A DNA stretch of 64,000 bases from Phytophthora colocasiae (lineage: Eukaryota; Oomycota; Peronosporomycetes; Peronosporales; Peronosporaceae). Location: NCBI GenBank assembly GCA_018806915.1, contig JAGKQI010000052.1:1488001-1552000 (forward strand), in the 5' to 3' direction. Shown here piece after piece: positions 54,559-64,000 of the stretch; the stretch's first letter is position 1, and the number at the start of each line of letters is the position of its first letter. Below the pieces are notes generated by a model. That model did no database searches. It was not told the DNA's origin and was given only the letters and a program-made list of their open reading frames with translations. A program made the translations under genes and the position numbers.

Positions 54559-57500
54559 AGAGTTGTGTGCTCTAGTGTGTGTAGGGCCAGAGCTGAGAAA
54601 GATTCACGATAACACTCAACAATGCATGACTACTTTTGCCCAAGAATCGACCATACCCTCTGGAAACTCAGGGAACAAGCTACCTGAGATCGCCGACGAC
54701 GCCGACCCGACACCAGACGACTCAGTGTCGTTCAGGTTGAAGGATGGCGAGTGTTATGGCTGGTGGGAAGATAACTACCCTGATCGGTCAAAGAGGGATG
54801 TGGTGATGGTGTATGGTGCTGTGAATGACCATCGGACCAAGATTCTCTTGGATACTGGTGCGACCATAAATATTCTGAGTTACGACTTTGCGCGTAAGCT
54901 CGGACTCAGACTCAAGTCGCACAAGCAGACCAAAGTGTCGGGGATGGGTGGTGTTCCAACCTATATCGGTGCCAGCGCTGAGATCAAGTTGACGCTTGGG
55001 CCAAGAGTGGTATATATTGTGGATGTTTGGGTCGCGAATATCGGTGAAGGAATTGACGTGCTTCTGGGAATGGGTTTTATGTTTGCTGCTGGAGTGAGAA
55101 TTAGTGCTCGTGAAGGTCTGGTGTCGTTACCAGACGAGGTAGTGGTGATGATGTGTAATTGGGAACCTGGTGATCACATTGGTCGTAACAGGTCGGTTAG
55201 ACCAAGCGAGGCTGGCCTTCTGAGTCCGGGCGAGGAGTTCATTGTCCGAATTGACTATGGGCCAACGAACCCCCAGAGGGAAGTCGTGTGGGCCGGACGC
55301 GGTGACCGCTGGGTTACCCAGCTGATCTATGCGGCCCGATCTTGGCCCGTGGCCGTTCGCGTGGTAAACATCTCTGATAAAAACACGTGGGTCAATGAAC
55401 TTTCTGATGTCGCGAGGATCGTGGAATATGGTTTCTTCCCAAGGCATGGACGTTTCGTGCGTCCAGGTTCCGCTGCCTATCGTGATTGGGAAGTTCTGAT
55501 TCTGGAAAGCACCCCGTCACCAGAGACTAAGAAACGTATGAAGAGAGAGAGGCGGAGTTGGAGGCTTTGATGCCGCAGCCCCCGTGTGTAGATCGCCCGG
55601 ACTACCCATGGCCGACTGAAATACTGCAACGTCCAAGGTTTGACAACGCTCGAGTGCAGTTCGTGAAACCAGAGTCACCACCGACCGTGAAACGAGTACG
55701 CTTCGCCCTGGATGCATTCACCCAGACGGAGAATGGTTGCTCCGGCGAGTCAACGGGAAGTGCGGACATTAGTACAGATACCAGAGATTTGGAAACATCC
55801 TCTGAAAGTACTCCACATACAGACCCTGGTGACTCGTCCGTTGTTATTGCCGGAGACGGCCTTGACTCAAAGCCTGAGTGTATATTAGGTGACTCTCAGA
55901 CCCCTGAGTTACCCGCGGACGATTTCGACCTAATGGATGAATCCTGGGATATTCCTTTTCAGGGGATGCCTGGAACGCCTGTGGAAAAATTACGAGTGGA
56001 ATACGAGCGGTGCATGAATGTTACGAATGAAGAATTGGACTTGGAGCCGGGTGTATATATGCGAGAAGGCACGGAACTCCTCGCTCAATTACGCGACCAA
56101 CTGGTCATGTTGCCTGAGCTGGAAGAATTGACACCAGAGTGTGATATCGACAGCGCTGATGTTGGAGAACCAGGAAAGACGACCCCAGAAATGGAGAAGA
56201 AACTGCGTGATATTCTGAGGTACCACAGGAAAATATTCCTGGGAGATGGTAATGCAGCACCCGCACCGGCAAGGGGCGTGGTCTGTGATCTGGATGTGGG
56301 AGATGCCAAACCGGTAGCTCAACGTCCGAGATCCGTCGCCCCTCATCTCATGCTGAAGGTATACGAGCTTCTAAAGAAACTCCTGGAAACTGGTTTGATT
56401 GAGTACTCTAACTCCCCGTGGGCATCTCCTATTGTGATCGTTCTCAAGAAGAATGGTGTTGACATACGAATGTGCATCGACTATCGCATCGTGAATGGCT
56501 TCATTCAACTGTCACGTTACCCTCTACCTCTTATTGACGATCTCTTAATTGGTTTTAAGGCTGCCATGTGGTTCATGAGCCTGGATATGGCTAGTGGTTT
56601 CTGGGCGATCAGGATGACGGAGTGCGCACGACTGATATCAGCTTTCATCTGCCCGTTTGGACATTTTCAGTGGGTAAGGATGCCGTTTGGTCTGAAGAAC
56701 GCCCCTCTTGTGTATCAAGCTATGTTAGACAATTGCCTGTGGGGATTCGTGAGACTGTCACCAGAAGAAGAAGCTGAAGTTGATGCGGAGGTTCTGGAAT
56801 TTCTGCAACTCCAGCCTCAGGACTCTAAAAAGCATCTTTCAGACTCTGAGAACCATACTCCGATTTCAGAGATGCCAACCCTCACAAGTCAGATGACCGT
56901 CTTTCAGAGGAACATTCCTGTTCCCACGTGCATGGGCCCAGTCCTGGGGAGGAGTTCATACATCGACGACATCGCACATGGAGCACCGACTTGGGACCAA
57001 TTATGTGACGATTTGAATGCCCTGCTTTTCAGGCTTCGCTATTGGAACATTTCTGTGAGTTTGCCCAAGAGCGAGCTCGGGAAGTTGTCGATACCGTACC
57101 TATCCCACGAAATCAGTGCCGAGGGTCTGAGGGCAACACCTAAGATTGTCAAAGGAGTTGAAGAACTGCCATTTCCGTCTACGTTGAAGGGAGTTCAGAG
57201 TTTCATGGGAAGCCTCAACTATTACAACAAGTTTATTGAGGATTTATCGGTGATTGCTGCTACCCTCTATGAGCTGACGGACGAGCAGATCCGTGCTGGA
57301 CGAGACCTGACTCGTGCAAAAGAGGCGTTCGAGATTCTGAAACGTAAGATAGTCTCTACTCCACTACTCAGACATCCAGATCCGTTTGTTGTTATTCCGC
57401 ACGCGAACCCTTGGGCTGCTTCAGCGGTCCTGGGACAAGAAAATGAGGGAATAATACACCCGGTCCGGTTCACGGGTCGTGTCCTGAACGACGCCGAACT

Positions 57501-60202
57501 CAGGTATCATATCGCTGAGAAGGAAGTGATTGCGATCCTCAGAGTCTTGGAAAACTTCAGAGCTCTGGTGGAATCAAGTCCGGTGATTGTGGTCTATACC
57601 AGATACTCTGTCCTGAAATGGTTGCTGACATCGAACTCCACCGACGGCAGAAACGTCAAGTGGGGTATGAAATTGTCGCAGTGGAACCTGGAGATCCGCC
57701 GGGTACAGCGTGACGAAGATGGACTCCCAGCTATACTCGGTGCGGGCATTACCCCCAGGGAGCATCTGGACGAAGTCTCTGAAAATCTGATCCCAGTCAA
57801 GGGGCGAGTCAAGCCGCCAGTTCCTATCAGTGTGGAAATGCTGGAAGCAGATTATCAGGGCTATGTTCTGAGTTTTGATGGTGCCGCAAAGACGTCTACC
57901 CGTCTGGGAAGCTGTGGGTGTATACTCTGGGAACTCCCGGGGTGGAGCGTTCTGGAAGCCCGAGGGTTTCCCCTGACGGATGTCACGGTGAATGACTCGG
58001 AATACTGTGGCCTGAATTACGGTCTGAAGATGGCACTCGACTACGGAATACAGGAGTTGGTGGTTGTGGGAGATTCGCGCATCGCGATACAACAGGCTCA
58101 GGGACTGATCAACTGCAATCAGCCTAACTTGCAACGGAGGTTGGCCGAATTTGAGTCTCTGAAAACCAAGTTTCGGACTCTGAAGTTGGTGCATGTGAAG
58201 CGCGAGTTTAACCAAGCAGCGGATTACCTGACCTCGAAGACTTTGACTCTTGGGAAGCTTGGCAGGTGCAGGACGAGGATGAACTCATGCACCTGCAACT
58301 GGTATCCAAAGTTCATGAGAAACTGATGAAGCCTTGCTCAGCCCCGGACCTGGAAGCTCAAGAGTCAAAAATATCAGACTCTGAAGAACGTAATGCGTCA
58401 CCAGAGTCTGAAAATGTTTTTGATCCGGAATCCGCACCCCTACCTCGATCGGCCAGAGTGTTGATTGCTGTAACCCGTGCCCAAGCTCCGCCTGACGCTA
58501 ATCTGCCTGAGGGTGATGACGAACGAGAACCTTTGGGGCCTTTGGAGTTCCAGGCAGAACGCTGGCGACGGATCAAGGCGCATCAGAGCCAGGACCCGTA
58601 CTTGGTTGAACTCATGAAGTTTCTGAAAGGTGACGCGGGAGATTTACCACGACCCCGAGTCAGGAAGCTTGCCAGAGTTGCTGAGGATTTCGTTCTGGAT
58701 TCTAGAGATGTACTATATCGCCTGAGTCGCGCTACTCGAGAGCGGCCCCGGGACAATGTTGACGAACTCAGACTGGTGGTTCCCAGAGACTTGTATCCAG
58801 ATTTGTTACACTATGCTCATGAAGACTACCAAGGTGGGCATCAAGGAATCAGGAGAACCTTTGAGAAGTTGAGTTCGGAATTTTACTGGTTGGGTATGTA
58901 TGCCGATGTGGAAAGATTTGTGAAGGAATGCGTAGACTGTGCCAGTGGCAAGGGGCGACCCCCAAATCCTGGACCGTCCCCTGGAAATATTGAGCCCAGC
59001 CGGCCATTTGAAGTGATATCTATGGATTTTGTGACTCACATGCCGAAATCCGCACGTGGAAACACATTTCTCTTGCTGTTCCAGGATATGTTTTCGGATA
59101 TGTAATGTGCAAGCCAATGAGCGTCACCACTGCTCAGGATGTAGCAGAGGCTTATGAGGAACGCGTTTTCAGAAACTTTGGTGCTAGCTCTCTGATTCGT
59201 CATGATCAAGATCCTCGCTTTATGAGTGAGGTCTTCAAGTGTTTCAGAGAACTTTTGGGTAGCAGGCAACGAGCTACTCTAGGGTACCGGCCTCAAGCCA
59301 ACGGCCAGCAGGAGAGATCAGTACAGACTGTGGTGCGCGCGATTAAGGCATATATCTCTGAAGCTGATCAAAGTGACTGGGATGATCATGCCGAACGTCT
59401 GATGTTTGCCCTGAACACATCATTCGATGCCACCCGTCTGGAAACGCCTTTCTACCTGGTACATGGTTGGGATGCTAATGGGACAGTGTCCGCTATGCTT
59501 GGACCCAAGCCATCGACGACTCAGGAGCGAACTGCGTACGAATGGAGACGGAAGATGCAACGAGACTATAGCTATGCTCTGGCATGTGCCGAAGATCTCC
59601 AGAAGAAGGCAAAGCGTGACCGGTCTGAAGAACAGACCAGGAAATGGAACGAGTTGTCAGAGCGTCTGAAGTCAGGTTTCGCTATAGGCGACGCTGTATG
59701 GCTCTACATCCCTAAGGTACAAACGGGATTGAGCAGGAAACTAGCACACATGTGGCACGGACCCTTCAGGATCGAGGAGATGCTGGACGATTTCAGAGTA
59801 CGACTCAAGGTTGAAGATACCGGCTACCGCGTGAACCCCTGGGTCCATGTGAGCCGTCTGAAGCCAAGGGCTCTGTTCCCCAGACGACCCACGGCGGAAC
59901 TCCAGATTTCAGAAGATGATGATTTTGACTCCGCCCTGTTACCAGAAGATAGTTGGGAACCTGATATTGAAAACGGCGAGTATGAAGTGGAGAAGATTCT
60001 GGATACCCGTTGGAACAAGCGTACCAGGACGTCCAGACGCCTACGCGAATATTTGATTAAGTGGAAAGGTTACGATGAAACTGAGTGGTTGCCGTTATCG
60101 AAGTTGAACTGTGGAGCATTACTTTACGAATTCAATCAGAGTGCACGAGCACGAGCCCGTTTTCAGGCGATGCAGGCTGGAGACGATCATCCCAGAGTCT
60201 AA
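54500..60202 (+). pseudogene. Chronos-B pol (PR-RT-RH-aRH-IN-chromodomain), frame-broken
   Basis: Domains in order: aspartic protease (ILLDTGATINILSYDFA near 54840), RT (WASPIVIVLKKNGVDIRMC near 56430, MPFGLKNAP, catalytic YIDD at 56959-56970), RNase H (HIAEKEVIAILRVL), second plant/archaeal-type RNase H (LSFDGAAKTSTRLGSCGC near 57870, DSRIAIQQAQGL, REFNQAADYLT), integrase (HYAHEDYQGGHQ, CVDCAS; SMDFVTH near 59020, RHDQDPRF near 59200, QQERSVQ near 59310) and chromodomain (YLIKWKGYDETEWLP near 60050). Frame changes occur at about 55545, 58255 and 59095. It would copy and integrate the element; the chromodomain suggests targeting to marked chromatin. Confidence 0.9.
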
Positions 60203-60587
60203 TAACTCTGAAAACACATCTGGAAGTCTGATATCTGAAGGATTTCAGATATTGACCTTTAGAGTGTGGTAATCTGAGTGCGTGTTTTCAGAGACTTATT
60301 TCTGAAATTCATGTGTTTGGATATGTGATCGACCATGTTGCTGCTTATATAAAACGACTGTGTGAATGTGAATATGGAAGTGAGTTTGTGGAGAATTAAG
60401 TACTGGAGGATACGAAGTTATGAATGATGAGATGATGAGAAGGAGTGTGATTATGTGGAGTGATATTGAAAGATTAAGGGATTAGGGAGCTACACTGAGG
60501 CCGGGGATTTACGTCACAAATGCAGACAACTATTTGGCTTCTCGAAGATGCAGCCTTCCCGTGGGCACCATGGTGGACACCTGAGCT
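60203..60587. other. Gap between pol and the antisense ORF
   Basis: No gene. The interval separates two convergent reading frames, so transcript 3' ends of both may lie here. CTCTGA/TTCAGA words are frequent. Confidence 0.5.
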
Positions 60588-63500
60588 TCAGTAGTGAAGG
60601 GAGATCGGGTTCTCGGAACGCTCCGCAGGTGTCAATTGATCCTTCTTGATGTCAGCAGGGACATACTGGAGCCACTCTTCGTCCGCATTCACCGTGGCCC
60701 ATTGCATCCGAGCAGGCTCAATAGCGTCCAAGTCACCCAGTTGCGTCTCCAGACTCAGACACTTGGGACCCCCCAGCTCTGCGACTCTAGGATCTTGCCA
60801 GATCCAAGGGCAGGACTTGTCTGGGACAACCCAGATGCCAGGCTCTGAAAGCAGCGACTCTGGGAAATCTTTGTGCCCCAGGACCTTTCGGATGAGGGCG
60901 TTGTGCTGACGAATCATGGCGGCTCGACGCATGGACCGGTACTTGTGAAGCTCCGCAGACTTTCGTCAGCCTCAACATCCATGGTCACCCAATGCGTACG
61001 CTCCCAGAAGGCTTGAGCATGCTTCTTCATGCTGCGCACGATGTCTTCCACGTCAGCCAACACCATGGGCCCCAGTTCTTCCCGCTTGTGGAAGTAAAAC
61101 TCTGAGAATCGGTTGTCGAACATGACTTTCCAAGGGGCACGCTTCTTGCGGAGGACTGCACAGTACCGCTCAGAGTCCCAGCGCTTCTTGAGGATGGCAC
61201 ATGAGTGCTTGTGCACCTCGTAGTCTGGAAAACCCAATGTCTGGCCAGTGGTGGTCTTGGTAGAGCTCACTCGTTGTACCCTGATACCATAGTACAACCA
61301 GGAGGATGCTTCACAGTCTGGTGTTTCCACCACCTGGAGCTCCTTGACCGTCAGAGAATTGTAGGGCTTGGATACCAGACTACGTGCCTTCCCAGAAGAA
61401 CTCTTGGGCTTCGATCCACTTCCACTGGTGGACTTCGGACGGGACTTGGGACTGGTATGGGTTTTTATGGACGCAAGGCTTCTCTTGGACTTCTTGATAG
61501 GGATGATAGGCCCATCGTCAGAGTCCGAGTCGTCATCAGAGTCCCGGGGACGCTTAGAGCCAGGACGCGGGTGGTCATCGGACTTCTTGCTCCCGGACCT
61601 CTTGTCCCCAGACTTCTTGCTCCCAGACTTCTTGCTCCCCGACTTCTTGTCCTGAGACTTCTTGTCTTCAGACTTGTCGCTCTCGGAATCGCTGTCGTCA
61701 GACTCACCATCATCAGAGCTCTCGTCGTCATCTTCGTCTTCAGACTCGATCACACCAGAATCCTTGTAATCCGGATCGTCCTTGGGGTTGTCGGCGGTGG
61801 ACTCGACATCACTTTCTGGATAATTTACGTGACCATCCAGATCACCCCAGGCTGCAGGCTCGGTACCAGCTGAGATGTGACGATCCACCACCTCGTCGGC
61901 CATCTGGTAATACACTTCAGGGACGTACTTGGCCCAAAGAGTAGCATCCAGGCGACGAGAGAATACCAGGCTCACCAACATCTGAATGAGAGCCGGACTG
62001 CTGAAGAGACTGTGAGCCGCTTTATCCGATGCCAACCACTCCATGGCTTTATCATACTTGATCCCAGATAGCAGGGCTTGGCGGAGGTCGGGTCGAACTT
62101 CCTTCCAGACCACGTCACCAGGGAGTCTCTTGTGGACTTCAGACTTTGCCACCTTAGAATCTGCATTCGCCGGAAGCGCCGATTCTTCAACGGGCTTGTG
62201 TCCGGACGGGCGACGCTGCAAATTCTTGGAGTCCCACTTGAGCGGTCGCTTCGGAGGTGATTTCAGAGTCTGGGGCTTCGGCGGATATGACAGGTACCGT
62301 GGGCTCTCACGCTTGGACTCTGAGGTTTCAGCACTTGGGCGAGTACGATCCAGAACCCTGGTGGTCTTCGCAGCCTTCTCAGCAGCCCAACGAGCTCGTT
62401 CTTCAGAAAGCCGTTTCTTGAAATCAGGAACAGGCTTCTTCCGTGCGTCCAAAGCTGTCACACTGATGATAGTCGTCCAGTTATCAGGGACGATGGTGTC
62501 CTCTTGGTATGACACCAGAAGGTCATGGAGCCGATCCCAATTACCAGAGATTTCAGAATTCTCTTGTAAGAACTCTGAGAACCCCCACGGATCTGTGGGC
62601 TTGACCTCAGGACGCGACTTCAGAATCGAGACCTGTGCTTGAAGATCAGCGACTTGGGACTTCAGAACTGCCTTGTCCGACTTCAGAGCTTCCACTTGGT
62701 CCTGGTAGTGAGCTTTGAGATCCTGAATCTCCGAAGTCATGCGTTCTTCTACCGCACCGGCGTCTTGCTGGGCACACTTAAGCTCGTGTTTCCAGTATGG
62801 ACAGTGCAGTACCCACTCACGCTTGATTTCTTCGCATTCAGAGCGCGCTGCTGCAGCATCAATCAAGGCGACACCGTTCTGAGAACCAACGCGTTCCCGA
62901 AGGCGACGGTGAGCAGCAGTCATAAGCTTTAAGCATCCGGCCGTCCGAAAAACTTTCTCGGCAAGCCGAGTGGGAGAGACATGAGAAACCAGAGACCCCA
63001 GTTCCCGGCGAACATCCACAGACGACGTCAAAGCATCCAGAGTACGCACGTCTGGAGTCTGGGCGCACGGAGACACAACTTCGGCGGGGTCGAAGCTTGG
63101 AATCACTCGCTCCAGCTCCCGGAGGTCTTCATCAGTAAGTGCCTCGTAACCCACGAGCACACAGGGGCCACCGTACGCATTCGCTATGTGGCGCCCTCTT
63201 CTGAAGTCTTCAGCTCGCGCGGGGGTACTCACCAGAAAGTCTGGCTTCACGCTGGGAGCGATATAGTTCTGGGGAACATCAGAGTCCCCCAACGCCGTGA
63301 CTTGATCCCCTGTGGTTGTCACCAGACCCTGACGAAACAGCCGATCGACCTCTTTCGTAGACAAAAGCCGTGGGGCACCAAAGGCTCGCGGTCTGAAGAC
63401 ACCAGGAGTTCCCTCAGAGAATTCAGAGTGAGATTCCCCACGTGAAACCACTGGTGGCGAGAGATCACCAACACCGGCCGAGTTCATGTCATCACCAGGG

Positions 63501-63712
63501 AGATCCTCAGTCGGACCATCGACCTGTGAGTCGGTAGGTTGGGATGCATGGGCTGGGGCGCTAGGGCTGCCACCTGGCGATGTGGCCGAACCAACATCTC
63601 CACCCTGCGACATATTGGCAGTTGCCGAAGCAGGACAAGTGCCTGTGGCGTCGCCTGCCGCCCCATTCGGTGGGGCGTTTAAGCTCAGAGAAGCGTTCGT
63701 TTCCTCAGTCAT
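60588..63712 (-). pseudogene. Antisense accessory ORF of Chronos-B
   Basis: Opposite to gag-pol, between pol and the 3' LTR. The start at 63712 (MTEETNASLSLNAPP) is chosen by position match with Chronos-A, though the frame is open to 63898. One frame change near 60930 leads into a C-terminal piece (IRKVLGHKDFPESLL, LGDLDAIEPARMQW); total about 1040 residues. Parts: Pro/Ala/Gly-rich N-terminus, coiled coil near 62650-62860, the conserved block WDRLHDLLVSYQEDTIVP, an acidic stretch, Lys/Ser/Gly repeats, basic patches (KKSKRS), then WLYYGIRVQRV and QTLGFPD. It is homologous throughout to 19461-22284. No family recognised. It could be a regulator or a structural protein expressed from the 3' LTR. 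Confidence 0.72.
61585..61690 (-). repeat. Short tandem repeat encoding (K/D)KKSGS units
   Basis: Five to seven copies of a 15-bp unit (CTTCTTGCTCCCAGA type on +) encode SGSKKSGSKKSGDK-like peptide between acidic Ser/Asp runs. It is absent from the Chronos-A version. Confidence 0.75.
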
Positions 63713-63953
63713 GAGCGAAAGGACGGAGTTTTGAAAATGATCGCCTGTTTGGCAAGTCAAATTCAAGTTTCTGAGTCTGAGAGAATCAGATTGTGCGACG
63801 GGACACCAGAGACTCTGAAAACCAGGTAACTGACAAAGAGTTGCAGCTACGCTACGCTCTGAAAACCGTCTATCAGAATGTTTGATAGGCCTGGCCATGA
63901 TACACAGCTTGGAGAAAGTTCCGCACTGATGGATCGTGACCAGGAGGGGCGGT

Positions 63954-64000
63954 TGACATGATGTTAATTCCGATTATCGAGCGACAGGTGGATATTACGT
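63954..64000 (+). repeat. 3' LTR of Chronos-B, first 47 bases
   Basis: Matches 47558-47604 with one visible difference (GATTATCGAG against GATTTTCGAG). The rest lies outside the window. Confidence 0.88.

Larger units (their letters stand above)
47558..64000 (+). mobile_element. Ty3/Gypsy LTR retrotransposon, Chronos-like (Chronos-B), right end beyond window
   Basis: The left LTR is 47558 to about 50165. The next copy of its start (TGACATGATGTTAATTCC) is at 63954 and runs off the window. Order on +: LTR, primer site 50168-50186, gag, frameshift cassette, pol with dual RNase H and chromodomain, antisense ORF, purine tract AGGAGGGGCGG (63942-63952), LTR. The plan equals that of Chronos-A but the DNA is well diverged: this element is rich in CTCTGA/TTCAGA words, Chronos-A in CCGGA/CCAGA words. 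The expected left target duplication is ACAC (47554-47557). Confidence 0.92.

Noticed and set aside
54563..54565. Independent start codon for Chronos-B pol
   Set aside because: The codon there is TTG and no ATG is nearby; the frame is open back across the gag stop, which fits frameshift expression better.

Overview
The window reads as nuclear DNA of an oomycete, most likely Phytophthora. The reasons are two glucanase-inhibitor-like trypsin-fold genes, START/FYVE-like lipid-binding genes, TKL kinases with ankyrin or coiled-coil N-termini, initiator-like motifs (CTCATTTC...ATTT) and a dense load of oomycete-type transposons. Most of the 64 kb is mobile DNA; ordinary genes lie mainly in 1.4-15.4 kb and as fragments around 43.9-47.6 kb.

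Layout. 1-730: permuted Helitron remnant. 1359-2752 (-): trypsin-like pseudogene split by a 525-bp MITE. 3175-5084: decayed piggyBac-type element. 5361-6155 (+): intact trypsin-like gene. 6232-9133: two START/FYVE-like genes in a head-to-head inverted duplication. 9220-10666: second decayed piggyBac derivative. 10701-15388 (-): TKL kinase, TKL pseudokinase, and an ankyrin/kinase chimera. 15760-38015: piggyBac-type element with TTAA ends carrying a broken transposase and a DOT1-like methyltransferase gene; a 16.8-kb Ty3/Gypsy element (17380-34215, minus strand, called Chronos-A here) is nested in the transposase gene. 38074-38439: SANT-like fragment. 38610-43866: Ty1/Copia element with matching LTRs and CAGAA target duplications. 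43955-45773: unknown gene plus a third START/FYVE-like copy interrupted by a mitochondrial-like insert. 46056-47057: gag-only element with 70-bp direct repeats. 47327-47557: kinase tail truncated by a second Gypsy element (Chronos-B, 47558 to beyond the window), which carries a piggyBac MITE in its left LTR.

The two Gypsy elements share one architecture: LTR of about 1.6 kb, a primer site, a very long gag with zinc knuckles, pol with protease, RT, RNase H, a second plant/archaeal-type RNase H, integrase and a C-terminal chromodomain, then a long antisense ORF before the 3' LTR. The dual RNase H and chromodomain fit the oomycete Chronos group. Not, to my knowledge, described for that group are a -1 frameshift cassette at the gag/pol junction (in-frame G TTA AAC, stop codon, and a stem-loop with compensatory changes between the two elements plus a possible GGGG/CCCC pseudoknot) and the conserved antisense ORF. 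Many TE ORFs carry single-base frameshifts although their LTRs are nearly identical, so assembly indels are a real possibility. All functional statements are from reading the sequence; no searches were run.
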